From contig NZ_JAAKGS010000001.1 of NCBI RefSeq assembly GCF_011043555.1, positions 434,001-498,000 on the forward strand: a stretch of DNA of 64,000 bases, in the 5' to 3' direction. This document shows positions 34,898 through 44,905 of this stretch, one piece after another (position 1 is the stretch's first letter; the number at the start of each line of letters is the position of its first letter). The notes under the pieces are model-generated. The model saw only the letters and a program-made list of their open reading frames with translations, was not told the DNA's origin and did not search any database. The DNA comes from Sphingobacterium sp. SGR-19 (lineage in GTDB: Bacteria > Bacteroidota > Bacteroidia > Sphingobacteriales > Sphingobacteriaceae). The translations under genes were made by a program, and so were the position numbers.

Positions 34898-37270
34898 TTA
34901 ATTTTTCTTAAACAAACCACGTAATCCCTTCTTTTCTTCTCCATAGCCATAACCGTAGCCATACCCACCATAGCCGTAGCTTCCGTATCCGCTTCCTCCC
35001 GGTTTGATCCCGTTTAATACAACGGCCAGATTGTTAACTTTTTTCTCGGTGTATATACGTTCGATATCCGGCAGCTGTCTGCGATCCATTTTACCTGCAC
35101 GAATAATAAACAAGGTGAGGTCAGAAATTCTGTCCATAATAGCGGCATCGGCAACGACGCCCATCGGCACACCGTCAACGATGATATAATCATATTGGCT
35201 CCGCAGTTCGTGCATCAGCGTATCCAATCTTTGGCCCATTAGCAGGACCACCGGATTGGGTGCAATGGCACCGAAGGAGAAGAAATCCAAGTTTTCCATA
35301 CCATCGATTGTCTGACGGATATCTTCCATTTGTATATCTGACTTGGACAAATAGTGGCTCAATCCCTTTCCTTCGTTCAGCCCTACTCTTGAGCTCAGCG
35401 TACCTTTTCGCAAATCTAAATCCAGCACGGCAACTTTTTTTCCCATATTGGCCAATGTCGCGGCTAAGTTCAAGGAAGAAAACGTTTTCCCTGCTCCAAT
35501 AGCAAAGGAGGTCAACAGAATCACCTGCGCCTCTTTTCCATCTCTAGACATAAAACTGATATTCGTACGCAAAATACGGAAAGCTTCGGTCAGCGGGTCA
35601 CGCCCCGTATCCGTTACTAAGATACTGTGATCCTTTGTCTTCCTGCGAGAAAGTGGTATTTCTCCTAAAAACGGCACTGACAAAGCGCCTTCAATATCCT
35701 GACGGCTTCTAACTTTGGTATCCAACATAAGCATCATCAATAAGATGGCTGCAGACAGTACGGTACCAATAGCTACACCCGTTACTAATTTCCGGTACTT
35801 ATTAGGAGAAATAGGCGTATTCGAGCGCGTAGCAGCATCAACAATACGGATACTTTCATCGGTCATCGCCCGGTTGATCGCGTTCTCTTCCCTTTTGTTG
35901 AGCAAGTACAAGTAGAGTTCTTCTTTCACCTTTTGCTGCCGTTCTACGGACAGCATCATGCGTTGCTTTCTCGGTGCCTGTATCGCTTTTCCCCGTGCAG
36001 CCTGTTCCTTCTGTATCACGTTGTTCAACTTAATATCCAGACCCCGCATAGCATTGTCCATCGCCTCATAGATGTTATCGCGTATGGAAGCGAGATTTCT
36101 ATCCAGATCCGCCACTACCGGATTGGCGGTACTGCTCCCTTCTACTAATCGGTTCCGGCGCAAGAGCATCGTGTTGTACTCATTAATCTGATTCTCCACA
36201 TTCGCGTCCACCAAGCCCGTATTGTTTGGCATCAGCTCATATTGCCCGTCTTTATCCGTCAGGTAATCTCGCATCATATTCGCCAAGTTAATGTCTGTTT
36301 CGATTTTGGTGCGCTCCGACTGGTACTGGCGGCTATCCGATAAGTACATTTGCCCTTCAGACTTCGCGTCCATCCCTTGATTGGCTGTCTGTAGACGTTC
36401 CAAATCCGATTCTACAGAACCCAGTTCACTTTCGATGATCGCCAAACGGTCACGTATAAATTCTTCTGTGTTGACCGCTACCTGGTTTTTATCACGCAAG
36501 GCCACCTCATTATATACTGCGATCAATTCTGTAATCACTGCCGCCGCACGCTGCGGATTCGCATCTTCCATCGTCAGCTGCAACAACCCTGCATCTCCAT
36601 CCAGTTGTTTGATGTCCAGATTCGACAGGAAATAGCCTGCCGCAGCCACAATAGACCGCTTAGTCACCCAAATTGTTTTTCCGTAAGCCTTCTCGTTATA
36701 AAACGGTGTAGGCTTTATGGTAATCTGACCAAACGGTGTTTTGGTCGCTTGATTTAGCGGTACTTTGACTTTTTCTTGGCTTTCCGTCCGTCTATCTTCT
36801 ACCTGTACATGTGTTTTGTCCAAGGGTGTCACCAACAGCTCAAACCTGTCGGCAGACTTTCCTTCCATGCTCACCTGCACCGGACTGGTGGTGTACAGTT
36901 CATTGTAGCGTAAGCCCGCACGCACCCGGTAATCCGTTTCGGCTCCAACACGTTCCACGGTAGTTTGCATCAGTTCATTGGAACGAAGCTGCAGGATTTC
37001 ACTTTTTACGTTCACCGTATTCGCGGCACTTGTTCGTGTCAACCGTGCAGTTACCGGTGTGTTTGCCGGCGTTTTGATCATGACCGTTTCCGCACTGCGG
37101 TAAATAAACGGTGATTTATTATATTGGTAATAATAAATTGCACCAAATACCAGAATAGACAGGACAAACCATTTCCACTTGGAAAGCAAATACTTCACTA
37201 TATCTACCACATTGATCGAATATTCGTTTTTCTCGTTAGCGGTCCTACCGCTGTATTGATTACTGCGCAT
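34898..37270 (-). CDS. Polysaccharide co-polymerase / tyrosine autokinase (Wzc-like)
   Basis: The 790-residue protein has an N-terminal membrane segment (about 33-50), a long periplasmic Wzz-type region with coiled coils (about 255-300 and 400-460), and a second membrane segment (about 496-516). A cytoplasmic BY-kinase domain follows. Walker A is SFAIGAGKT (588-596), Walker A' is VAVLDLDLRK (613-622), and IIVDGVP is near 696. The C-terminus is a Tyr/Gly cluster (Tyr762, 765, 767, 770, 772, 774, 776), the expected autophosphorylation tail. It controls chain length and export with the Wza-like protein 13 bases upstream. The Walker A loop lacks the common P-G-E. Confidence 0.94.
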   Translation of the reverse strand: MRSNQYSGRTANEKNEYSINVVDIVKYLLSKWKWFVLSILVFGAIYYYQYNKSPFIYRSAETVMIKTPANTPVTARLTRTSAANTVNVKSEILQLRSNELMQTTVERVGAETDYRVRAGLRYNELYTTSPVQVSMEGKSADRFELLVTPLDKTHVQVEDRRTESQEKVKVPLNQATKTPFGQITIKPTPFYNEKAYGKTIWVTKRSIVAAAGYFLSNLDIKQLDGDAGLLQLTMEDANPQRAAAVITELIAVYNEVALRDKNQVAVNTEEFIRDRLAIIESELGSVESDLERLQTANQGMDAKSEGQMYLSDSRQYQSERTKIETDINLANMMRDYLTDKDGQYELMPNNTGLVDANVENQINEYNTMLLRRNRLVEGSSTANPVVADLDRNLASIRDNIYEAMDNAMRGLDIKLNNVIQKEQAARGKAIQAPRKQRMMLSVERQQKVKEELYLYLLNKREENAINRAMTDESIRIVDAATRSNTPISPNKYRKLVTGVAIGTVLSAAILLMMLMLDTKVRSRQDIEGALSVPFLGEIPLSRRKTKDHSILVTDTGRDPLTEAFRILRTNISFMSRDGKEAQVILLTSFAIGAGKTFSSLNLAATLANMGKKVAVLDLDLRKGTLSSRVGLNEGKGLSHYLSKSDIQMEDIRQTIDGMENLDFFSFGAIAPNPVVLLMGQRLDTLMHELRSQYDYIIVDGVPMGVVADAAIMDRISDLTLFIIRAGKMDRRQLPDIERIYTEKKVNNLAVVLNGIKPGGSGYGSYGYGGYGYGYGYGEEKKGLRGLFKKN

Positions 37271-37283
37271 TTCTATTTTGTTA

Positions 37284-38078
37284 TTATTTTAATAAAGCGA
37301 ACAAGGTCAAACCAATACCTAACAAACTCATACCAAACGACATATATTGTCTCGTTTGTTGTTCGCGCGGTGTCATGACAGCCGTCTTAGGTTCTACATA
37401 TACAATGTCATTTTGCCGCAGATAGTAGGTCGGCGAATCGAAAATAGCTTTGGATTCGATGTCGTTTACATATTTCTTCCGTACGCCGTTTTCTTCCCGG
37501 ATCACCAAAATTGACTGTGGGTCAGCTACAACATTTAATCCGCCGGCACGCGTAATGGCTTCCAACAAAGTGATCTTGGCTTCTGATACATCCAATACCG
37601 ACTGGCTTCCGACAGCTCCGATGACACTGACTTTTAAATTCAACAGCTCTACTTTCACGGTTGGGTTGGTAATGTACTCTTTGGAAATCAGCGTGCTACG
37701 GATTAATTCCCTGACCTCGTCCACCGTTAATCCCTCTACATGCAGCGTACCCAGTATCGGAAAATCAATATTGCCGTTGTAATCGATCATATAGCTGCCG
37801 TTGGTACGGTCTACCACAGTTGATACGCTACCATCATTCTCTACACGAAAACTGCCGGCTCCTCCGTTGAATGGTGCAGCGAGTTCCGGCGCACTGGCGC
37901 TCACCACAATCTGAATACGGTCGTCCTTTTGCAAACGCAGCGGCAACATTTCCATCGCCATATACGCTGTATCAGGCACCATATCCTTTACATACACTAC
38001 TTTTTTGGGTACGATGCACCCATTTAACAATACTAGGGCTAATACCCAGGTCAATAAAGTAAATTTGCTCATATTCAT
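37284..38078 (-). CDS. Polysaccharide export lipoprotein (Wza-like)
   Basis: The 264-residue protein has a lipoprotein signal (lipobox LLNGC, Cys21). It then has a Poly_export domain (LRLQKDDRIQIVVSASAPE to about residue 130) and a SLBB-type domain (VSVIGAVGSQSVLDVSEAKITLLEAI). A C-terminal hydrophobic segment (about 245-263) could be a membrane anchor, as in other Bacteroidota homologues. It forms the outer-membrane exit for the polymer and is coupled with the Wzc-like kinase downstream. Confidence 0.92.
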   Translation of the reverse strand: MNMSKFTLLTWVLALVLLNGCIVPKKVVYVKDMVPDTAYMAMEMLPLRLQKDDRIQIVVSASAPELAAPFNGGAGSFRVENDGSVSTVVDRTNGSYMIDYNGNIDFPILGTLHVEGLTVDEVRELIRSTLISKEYITNPTVKVELLNLKVSVIGAVGSQSVLDVSEAKITLLEAITRAGGLNVVADPQSILVIREENGVRKKYVNDIESKAIFDSPTYYLRQNDIVYVEPKTAVMTPREQQTRQYMSFGMSLLGIGLTLFALLK

Positions 38079-38089
38079 CGTTTTTTGTT

Positions 38090-39199
38090 TTATGCTTGTT
38101 TATATATCTCCAAAGCCTTTTCTACCATTTTATCTCTTGTGAAATATGTTTCGTAGCGTTTTTTGCTTCCCTCTGACAGGCTTTGTTTTAATTGCGGATC
38201 AGCCGCTATCTTTTTAAACGCTGTTACCAGCGCCTCCGGATTTTCTTTTTCCACCACCAAACCAGAGGTACCGTTCTCATTCACCCAACTCACGCCGGAA
38301 CCTGGTATATGCGTAGAAACAACTGGTTTTCCGAAGGACATCGCCTCGATCTGCACGATAGCGAATGCCTCTGTTTTCCATATCGAGCTTAGACAGAAGA
38401 TGTCTGCGGCATCGTAATAGTTGGCTATTTCCTCATCCGGTATAAACCCCAGCAACGTCACCCGATCTTCCACACCTAATTCCTGTATCAAAGCTTCCAA
38501 AGATGTTTTTAACGGCCCTTTACCTCCAATAAGAAGATGAAAGCTATCATCCAAATCCGCTACTGCCCGAATTAAATATTCATATCCTTTATATTCGACC
38601 AGCCGTCCTAACGAAAAAATTAAATGTTTATGTCCATACCGTTCCCGAATACGGGCTACTTCCTCCTTATCACTCTTCAATGGTGAAACACCAATTGGGA
38701 TATAGTCTATTTTGTGCTTTACTTTTTGTAGAAAAGGAGATTCTGCGACATATATGGGTGTTGTTCCTACAATAACATCTGCTCTCTTAATCAGCCAGCT
38801 TTGCAACGGTGCATAAAGTTTTAATAGGGTCTTTTGCTTCAGTATATCCGCATGCCAATGTAAAACCACCTTACCTTTATAGCCAGAAAGAAACAAGGCC
38901 AAACAAGCCATCGGGTCGGGATGATGGATGTGTATGATATCGTAGTATTTTGCGATTCGACGCAATTTCGAAATCATTTTCGGCGCTAACATTGTAGCCG
39001 CCAACTTCAATCGTGTAGGCAGCACGATAACGTCCCCATAAGCATTTAGCGAAATGGTTTCTGCGGGATGATCTTCGGTCGACGCGCACAGCATATCGCA
39101 ATACACTTTTCGCTCGGATAGACCAAGCGTCAAATCGTACATGACTTTCTCCACGCCGCCGCGTATGGGATAAAATTTGCCTAACTGTAGTATGTTCAC
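38090..39199 (-). CDS. GT4-type glycosyltransferase
   Basis: The 369-residue GT-B protein has an N-terminal GGVEKVMYDL acceptor-side loop and C-terminal donor domain landmarks: FSLGRLVEYKGYEYLI, LLIGGKGPLK and EAFAIVQIEAMSFGKPVV, with the E-x7-E pair at EAFAIVQIE. It retains the configuration at the sugar (family property). It is 12 bases upstream of the Wza-like gene. A 72-base gap with CATT-rich repeats separates it from the next transferase gene. Confidence 0.9.
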   Translation of the reverse strand: MNILQLGKFYPIRGGVEKVMYDLTLGLSERKVYCDMLCASTEDHPAETISLNAYGDVIVLPTRLKLAATMLAPKMISKLRRIAKYYDIIHIHHPDPMACLALFLSGYKGKVVLHWHADILKQKTLLKLYAPLQSWLIKRADVIVGTTPIYVAESPFLQKVKHKIDYIPIGVSPLKSDKEEVARIRERYGHKHLIFSLGRLVEYKGYEYLIRAVADLDDSFHLLIGGKGPLKTSLEALIQELGVEDRVTLLGFIPDEEIANYYDAADIFCLSSIWKTEAFAIVQIEAMSFGKPVVSTHIPGSGVSWVNENGTSGLVVEKENPEALVTAFKKIAADPQLKQSLSEGSKKRYETYFTRDKMVEKALEIYKQA

Positions 39200-39239
39200 C
39201 GTGTCAATTGTTAATTCGTGATTTGTAAGTCCTTAACTG

Positions 39240-39290
39240 TCTTCAGCGTTCCATTCACCATTATCCATTTATCATTCATCATTATTTATC
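39240..39290. repeat. CATT-rich degenerate short repeat
   Basis: The plus strand here runs as imperfect CATT(C/A) units (CATTCACCATTATCCATTT and on), spaced about 7-8 bases. It occupies most of the 72-base gap between two transferase genes and runs into the end of the GT gene at 39272. Confidence 0.55.
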
Positions 39291-40390
39291 AGATAGTTAA
39301 ACAACACTGACCAATCTTCTGCTATCGGTTCTGTCATAACAACAGGCGGTACAGGCTTAAACAAGCTGTCATCACTTTGTATCAGCTTTTTCATCGCTTC
39401 CGCTAATGCTCTTGGCGAATCCGGGTCAAAAAAAGCAGCATGGTTGCTACCTCCCGCTGTTTCATGTGCATATGGCAGATCAGCCAATAACATATATTTA
39501 CCATAAAGAGCAAATTCGGAAATAGGCAAACCCCAAGACTCGACCTTAGACGGATAAATAAGTCCGTCACAGGTATCGTAATAGTCGAGTAGCTTCTCTT
39601 TCGGCAAAAAACCTATAAATCGGAGCGCTGCCAGCCTATTCCAGTTTTTATACAACCATCGGGCATATTTATTCTCATCCCCACGTACGGTGAGATAGAC
39701 CTGAAAATCAGTGATACCATACTGATTCTCCAAGATATCCACGGCTCGACAGATGACTTCAAAATTTTTATGAATATTCGCCGAAGCCGCATAAATAAAT
39801 GACTTTACCTTTCCTTGGCTTGTATTTGTGGCGCGTTGAATCGCTTTTATTTCTGTAGGCGGTGCAACGATAATCTTATTCCGGTTTACTGCAAACATGT
39901 TATGCATCGCTTTTCTAAACCATTCCTGTTGCACCACCACATAATCATTTCGATGGATATTGGGGCGATAGATATATTTTGTCAAGATGGCGAGCAGCGT
40001 CAACTTTGGTGCAAAAAATAAATCGTGCAACTTCCAGCGATAACCAAAAAGTGCATTATGGCAGTAAACAGCTTTGCGCTCCGCTTTTACTGTTGGCGTC
40101 GTATCATGTAAAGAAAACCATAAATACACTTCTCCAATGTTCTTCGAAACCTTCCGCAACGAAACATATTCATACCATAACCGATTTATCCATCTTTTTT
40201 TCGGCCATTGAGTTTCGATATACTCGATATGCGGATAATCTGCCAGTTTCCGTTTATAAACAATGGCGATTACCCTATACGCTCCTTGCTGTTGCGCGAC
40301 CCATTGCGAAAGGCAACCTAAACAGTCCCGTAGAATAGCTAATGGACCAGCTTCCACGATATTCACGGCAGATACGACGATTGTCTTCAT
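39272..40390 (-). CDS. GT4-like glycosyltransferase
   Basis: The 372-residue protein has a C-terminal GT-B donor domain with FIYAASANIHKNFEVI, LRFIGFLPKEKLLDYY and GLIYPSKVESWGLPISEFALYG (E-x7-E). The N-terminal half is atypical, with a basic stretch and no clear GG-x-E loop. It is a rhamnosyl- or mannosyl-type transferase by weak resemblance only. The start ATG overlaps the end of the upstream transferase by four bases. Confidence 0.85.
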   Translation of the reverse strand: MKTIVVSAVNIVEAGPLAILRDCLGCLSQWVAQQQGAYRVIAIVYKRKLADYPHIEYIETQWPKKRWINRLWYEYVSLRKVSKNIGEVYLWFSLHDTTPTVKAERKAVYCHNALFGYRWKLHDLFFAPKLTLLAILTKYIYRPNIHRNDYVVVQQEWFRKAMHNMFAVNRNKIIVAPPTEIKAIQRATNTSQGKVKSFIYAASANIHKNFEVICRAVDILENQYGITDFQVYLTVRGDENKYARWLYKNWNRLAALRFIGFLPKEKLLDYYDTCDGLIYPSKVESWGLPISEFALYGKYMLLADLPYAHETAGGSNHAAFFDPDSPRALAEAMKKLIQSDDSLFKPVPPVVMTEPIAEDWSVLFNYLINNDE

Positions 40391-41514
40391 GACATTAACC
40401 GGTTAAAAAGATTCAACCATTGCTGCATGACCTTATCTTCCGTGAAGTTCGCAGATATCACCTTCGCTTTCGCACCCATTTTCCGGCGCAGATCTTCATC
40501 TTCCATCAACTGTATCAATCGTGCAACCATCATGTCTCTATCGCCCTCCGTTATCAAGAAACCGCTTTCGCCATCTTGTATAATATCTCCGGGACCACAT
40601 TTACACGCGTAAGCTACCATCGGTAAACCACAAGCCTGCGCCTCCAACAGGGTCATGGGCAATCCTTCATAACGCGAGGTCATCACCAATAAACCGCTTT
40701 GACAATACGCTTTTTCAATATCCCGAACAGGCGGGCGTAGACGTACCGTATTTTCCAATCCTAACCCACGAATCTGCAAGCACAGCTGCTCTTCTAAGGG
40801 ACCTTTTCCAAAAATATCCAGTTTCCAGTCGGGATATTGTTGATGTACCTCTCCCCATATCGTGATCAATTCGTCAAAACCTTTCTGATAATCATATCGT
40901 CCCACGGCAATAGCTCGTTTATGGGCAACATCAGCCTGTGCCACAGGAATAAAACTATTCGCATTGGGAATAACGGCTATATTCGGAAGTTTACCCCAAT
41001 AGCTACGGTCTTCCTCGGTTAATACGACAAAACGATCATAGCGACTCGCTATCCATTTATCCTGCCAATTGCGGAAAGTATCCACTATACGCCATAACCC
41101 TTTTCGGCCATATTGCAAGCGTTTGTAGCGCGAAAAATGGATCTCCAGAACTTTTTTACTGCCATCTTTTATTTTATAGAGAAAAGAGGTATCGTGATCA
41201 AACATCGAGATGACGACATCCGCTTTCAACTGGTTCAAGTGCTGCGCCAATCGTTGTTTGTGCAGTCTTTGCTTTCGCCTGTAAGCGAACAATTTCGTTA
41301 CTAATCCTGCTGTATTATCGTCCGTATAGTTGATATGCAGATCATATACCCGAATGGCGGCATCCAATGGAAAGTACGATGGCCGCCCTTGCTGATCGGT
41401 GGTGATGATAGACACGTTATGCCCCTGCGCAACAAGGTAATTTGCCTTGTTCGCCAGTACACGTTCCATGCCACCGGAATTATACATACCGAGAATACAA
41501 TACGTGATGTTCAA
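40387..41514 (-). CDS. GT4 glycosyltransferase
   Basis: The 375-residue protein opens MNITYCILGMYNSGGMERV and has donor-site elements AVGRYDYQKGFDELI, IFGKGPLEEQL and EGLPMTLLEAQACGLP. The CKCGPGDII motif follows. It is a clear paralogue of the next gene upstream (41519-42646): same length, same opening and same CKCGPxDII signature. It ends with a four-base overlap with the next gene downstream. Confidence 0.92.
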   Translation of the reverse strand: MNITYCILGMYNSGGMERVLANKANYLVAQGHNVSIITTDQQGRPSYFPLDAAIRVYDLHINYTDDNTAGLVTKLFAYRRKQRLHKQRLAQHLNQLKADVVISMFDHDTSFLYKIKDGSKKVLEIHFSRYKRLQYGRKGLWRIVDTFRNWQDKWIASRYDRFVVLTEEDRSYWGKLPNIAVIPNANSFIPVAQADVAHKRAIAVGRYDYQKGFDELITIWGEVHQQYPDWKLDIFGKGPLEEQLCLQIRGLGLENTVRLRPPVRDIEKAYCQSGLLVMTSRYEGLPMTLLEAQACGLPMVAYACKCGPGDIIQDGESGFLITEGDRDMMVARLIQLMEDEDLRRKMGAKAKVISANFTEDKVMQQWLNLFNRLMS

Positions 41515-41518
41515 AATA

Positions 41519-42646
41519 TTAGTGCTTATTCGTTAATTCCATAAACAAATCGTTCCACTTCTTCATAATGGCTTCCTCCGAAAACTTTTGGGAGTGGAGC
41601 TTCGCTTTTCTACCCATCTCTTTGCGCAGCTGTTCATCCTTTGCCAATCGAATGATAGCATCTGCTAAAGCTTTCTCATCTCCGGTTTTGACCAAAAAAC
41701 CATTCTTTCCATCTTCAATAATATCCCGCGGACCACATTTACAATCGTAAGAAACCAAGGGTACACCATAAGCCTGTGCTTCCAGCAACACCATTCCCAA
41801 ACCTTCGTATCTGGAACTCAGCACATATATCGATGATTGGAGATAATCTTCAAAAATATTCCGTTTCGAGGGATTCAAGACCACCACGTTTGTTAGTACC
41901 AATTCGTCGATCAAGCCTTGAAGACCTGCATTCACGACCCCTCCGCCAAAAATGTTCAGCTTCCAGTCGGGACATGCCTCGTGCACATACTTCCAGGCGC
42001 GTACCAGGCTTTCGAAATTCTTCTGATAACCGTATCGTCCGGCGGCAATGGCTACTTTATTATCCAGTGCTGCGGTTTCCTCCGGTGCAATGGTATTCGC
42101 ATTGGGGATTACCATGATATTAAAGAGCTTTCCCCAATCGGGCTTATCTTCCTCCGTCAATACGATAAATTTGTCAAATCGACGTACCATCTGTGCATCC
42201 AGCCAAGTATGAAACTTGCCAAACAGCCCTTTATCTTTGCGGGAATCAATCCATGTGAAATGCGAGGAATGTGCTTCCAATATTTTTTTGCTTCCGTCTT
42301 TTATAAACGGTAACACAAAGAGTTCCCTTCCGAAGGTGGAAATCACGATATCCGGTTTCCATTCGTTAAGGAATTTCCGCAGTCTTTTATAGTGCCATAC
42401 GATGCGCTTAGGCACTTCACGCAATTTGCCCAACAGGGATTTATCATCAAACCCCACGTAATGAATCCGCAGGTCAACAAAATTGATCTTGTCCGACATT
42501 TCATAAAAATGCCCCTTACCCAATTGGTCGGTCGTCACAATAGTTACCTCATGCCCCGCCTCCGCCAAATAATTTGCTTTATTGGCAATGACGCGGGTCA
42601 ATCCGCCGGAATACCAGGTATTAAGAATACAATAAACGATCTTCAT
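41519..42646 (-). CDS. GT4 glycosyltransferase, paralogue of the downstream gene
   Basis: The 375-residue protein opens MKIVYCILNTWYSGGLTRV and has AAGRYGYQKNFESLV, IFGGGVVNAGL, EGLGMVLLEAQAYGVP and CKCGPRDII. The similarity with the downstream 375-residue enzyme points to an old tandem duplication with divergence, so the two probably add different or successive residues of the same repeat unit. Its start overlaps the 3' end of the polymerase gene by 26 bases. Confidence 0.92.
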   Translation of the reverse strand: MKIVYCILNTWYSGGLTRVIANKANYLAEAGHEVTIVTTDQLGKGHFYEMSDKINFVDLRIHYVGFDDKSLLGKLREVPKRIVWHYKRLRKFLNEWKPDIVISTFGRELFVLPFIKDGSKKILEAHSSHFTWIDSRKDKGLFGKFHTWLDAQMVRRFDKFIVLTEEDKPDWGKLFNIMVIPNANTIAPEETAALDNKVAIAAGRYGYQKNFESLVRAWKYVHEACPDWKLNIFGGGVVNAGLQGLIDELVLTNVVVLNPSKRNIFEDYLQSSIYVLSSRYEGLGMVLLEAQAYGVPLVSYDCKCGPRDIIEDGKNGFLVKTGDEKALADAIIRLAKDEQLRKEMGRKAKLHSQKFSEEAIMKKWNDLFMELTNKH

Positions 42647-43901
42647 GTACTAAAGGTTCAATAGTTGTTCTTTCTTCCATAAACTCATCCAGGCAATAGA
42701 ACAGTGCATAAATAAAAAATATATCGGTGGCGACTTTAATCCAAAACACAAAGGTCATGGCGATAAACAGCAGAAACATCGCAGCATATTTTGGCGACTG
42801 GCGCATAAAAAAATAGCCGTTATAAATAAAAAATAGCGCAAAGACAGCAAACCCGATAACGCCGCTGTAGAGGATAAAACGGCAATAGCCGATATCAGTA
42901 CCGTAAACATAGTTGCCAAAGAGACCCGATCCAATAATCCAGGTCTTCGTATCCTCCGGCCAGATCCACATTTCACTGTTCAATTTATCCGTTGAAGCGG
43001 TTTTCCACTTGCCATGCTCCACCAGATTAAAAAAGCCTTCAAAGGCAAAGCGCATGTGCCCGTAAAACTCTGCGTTCGTATAGTACAAAAAGGTTGATAT
43101 CCCTACGGCTACCAACAGGGTTATACCAAACCAAACGCCTAACTTCATGGCACTGAAACGTATTTCGAGACGAAAGAGACCGGAAAACAGCATAAAGTAC
43201 AGCATCGCCGAGCCAACGCCGATAATCGTTGTACGGGAGATGGCATTTCCGACAACGGCTATCGTAAAAAATACCAACAGCAAAAGGACAATGGTCAACG
43301 TGCTTCGGCGCACCTGTTGTTCATGACATATCAAGGCAACAATCGTCACCAGCACTACCGAAAACCGTACGCCGGCGGAGTCCAGCGCCGCGCCAATACC
43401 ATACAACCTGTCTTTTTCTTCATAAAATGATTGTCCTTGATTAACGTAGCTGTTGACCAGTATCTTGAAGCTTTCGATATTGTCAATCAATAAGGCCAAA
43501 ATACATTGTGTGAAACAAACCGTCGCCAGGTATAAGACCAGAAAGCGAAACGTCGCTTGCCCGTGAACCGCTTTTATCGCCATACAAACGAGATAAGCAC
43601 CCGCCAGCCAAGCAAAGAAGCTACCGGTATAGGTCACATAAGAGTAGTCTGCTGTATTATTGACATCAACGGCGATATAGCATACCAATGAAAAAAGTAC
43701 GGTCAACCCGAAAGCACCCAATAGTCCTTTCGGCATCGAAATACCTCGTGATTGTATGCTGTTATACCCGAAAAGCATTCCGCCCAATACGCCCAATATC
43801 ATCTTCGTATTAAGCGTATTCGGTAAAAACATAAATCCGATCGGAAACAGGTAAAAGCTGACCAGTACCCCAACTGTAAAATATAATATGATACGTATCA
43901 T
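42621..43901 (-). CDS. O-antigen polymerase/ligase-like membrane protein (Wzy candidate)
   Basis: The protein has 426 residues from the ATG at 43901 (MIRIILYFTVGVLVSFYLFP). The frame is open upstream to 43997, but that would run 88 bases into the preceding gene and add a non-hydrophobic leader, so I reject it. About 10-11 membrane segments surround a large periplasmic loop (about 290-345, with WIWPEDTKTWIIGSGLFGNY), the O-antigen ligase/polymerase layout. It is the only Wzy-like protein in the locus. Its 3' end overlaps the next transferase by 26 bases. Confidence 0.85.
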   Translation of the reverse strand: MIRIILYFTVGVLVSFYLFPIGFMFLPNTLNTKMILGVLGGMLFGYNSIQSRGISMPKGLLGAFGLTVLFSLVCYIAVDVNNTADYSYVTYTGSFFAWLAGAYLVCMAIKAVHGQATFRFLVLYLATVCFTQCILALLIDNIESFKILVNSYVNQGQSFYEEKDRLYGIGAALDSAGVRFSVVLVTIVALICHEQQVRRSTLTIVLLLLVFFTIAVVGNAISRTTIIGVGSAMLYFMLFSGLFRLEIRFSAMKLGVWFGITLLVAVGISTFLYYTNAEFYGHMRFAFEGFFNLVEHGKWKTASTDKLNSEMWIWPEDTKTWIIGSGLFGNYVYGTDIGYCRFILYSGVIGFAVFALFFIYNGYFFMRQSPKYAAMFLLFIAMTFVFWIKVATDIFFIYALFYCLDEFMEERTTIEPLVHEDRLLYS

Positions 43902-43909
43902 TCTTCTTT

Positions 43910-44905
43910 TTATCTGTAAATCACGCCGTAAACCAGACGTATAATGCCATAATAATGTAACTTGACCATCCAAAACTGCTTTTTCCACGCCGCCCATTGT
44001 ATCAGACGGATGCGCAGAGACTGCGCATTATTGTCCCACGCATATCGATTGGATCCCGGAAACCAGCTGCACCATTTTTGATACCGGGCACTCCTACCAG
44101 AAATCAACAGCGGCAGCTTGATGTTCAGCTTTAGCAAATCCAACTTTGTTCTTATGACTTCTGCATATTTTCCGGTAGAAAAGAAACGTTCTATTTCTTC
44201 CATATTCTCCGTAACTTCCGCTATATGTTTATCGGAATACACTTTTGTCAGCGAATCCGCGTTCGATTGCCCATAGTGATACAAAGCCTGTGGAAGATGA
44301 CTTACTTTCGTTGCTAGTGCAAAAAGCTTAAACGTCACCATCATATCTTCGCCCATATTCCTTTGCGGTATAAACCGGATATTGTTTTTTTCATACAGCG
44401 ATCGTTTCACCAGAAAAAGCCACAAGTTCCAACGCATTTTGCCTTCCAACATCCCGGTAATGGCATCCTTTGGTGTCAAAAAACGGGGTTGCTGCATCAG
44501 GCGCTCTTTCTTCGCGAAAGACAAATACCAATCAAAGCCAACAATATCTGCCCCGCTTTGCTCGGCTTCTTCTACCGCCAATTGAATCGTATTATCTTCT
44601 ATCCAATCATCCGCATCCACGTAGTAGATATAATCTCCCGTTGCATGTTCCAATCCGGTGTTCCGAGCGGCTGCCACGCCTTGATTGGTTTCGTGGCTAA
44701 TAATCTTAACCGTTATGGTTTCCCTATCTTTTGATGACAGCGCGAAGTCCTCAAGCATTTCCAAACTATGATCTGTACTACAATCATTGACAAACAGCAA
44801 TTCCAGATGCGTATACGACTGCTTTTCCAGCGATGTTAAACAGCTATGGAGTGTATCTGCCGCGTTATAAACAGGAATAATAATCGATACTACCGGTACA
44901 TTCAT
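43910..44905 (-). CDS. GT2 glycosyltransferase
   Basis: The 331-residue GT-A protein has VSIIIPVYNAADTLHSC, FVNDCSTDHS, AAARNTGLEHATGDYIYYVDADDW (DxD-like DADD). The C-terminal 100 residues are basic and less conserved. It inverts the sugar configuration (family property). It overlaps the acyltransferase gene upstream by four bases (ATGA). Confidence 0.93.
   Translation of the reverse strand: MNVPVVSIIIPVYNAADTLHSCLTSLEKQSYTHLELLFVNDCSTDHSLEMLEDFALSSKDRETITVKIISHETNQGVAAARNTGLEHATGDYIYYVDADDWIEDNTIQLAVEEAEQSGADIVGFDWYLSFAKKERLMQQPRFLTPKDAITGMLEGKMRWNLWLFLVKRSLYEKNNIRFIPQRNMGEDMMVTFKLFALATKVSHLPQALYHYGQSNADSLTKVYSDKHIAEVTENMEEIERFFSTGKYAEVIRTKLDLLKLNIKLPLLISGRSARYQKWCSWFPGSNRYAWDNNAQSLRIRLIQWAAWKKQFWMVKLHYYGIIRLVYGVIYR

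Noticed and set aside
39240..39290. CATT-rich repeat as a CRISPR-like or phase-variable tract
   Set aside because: Units are degenerate, only a few copies long and lie between genes, so frame switching is not expected.
43902..43997. Longer start for the Wzy-like gene
   Set aside because: It would overlap the preceding GT2 gene by 88 bases and add a charged leader before the first membrane segment.
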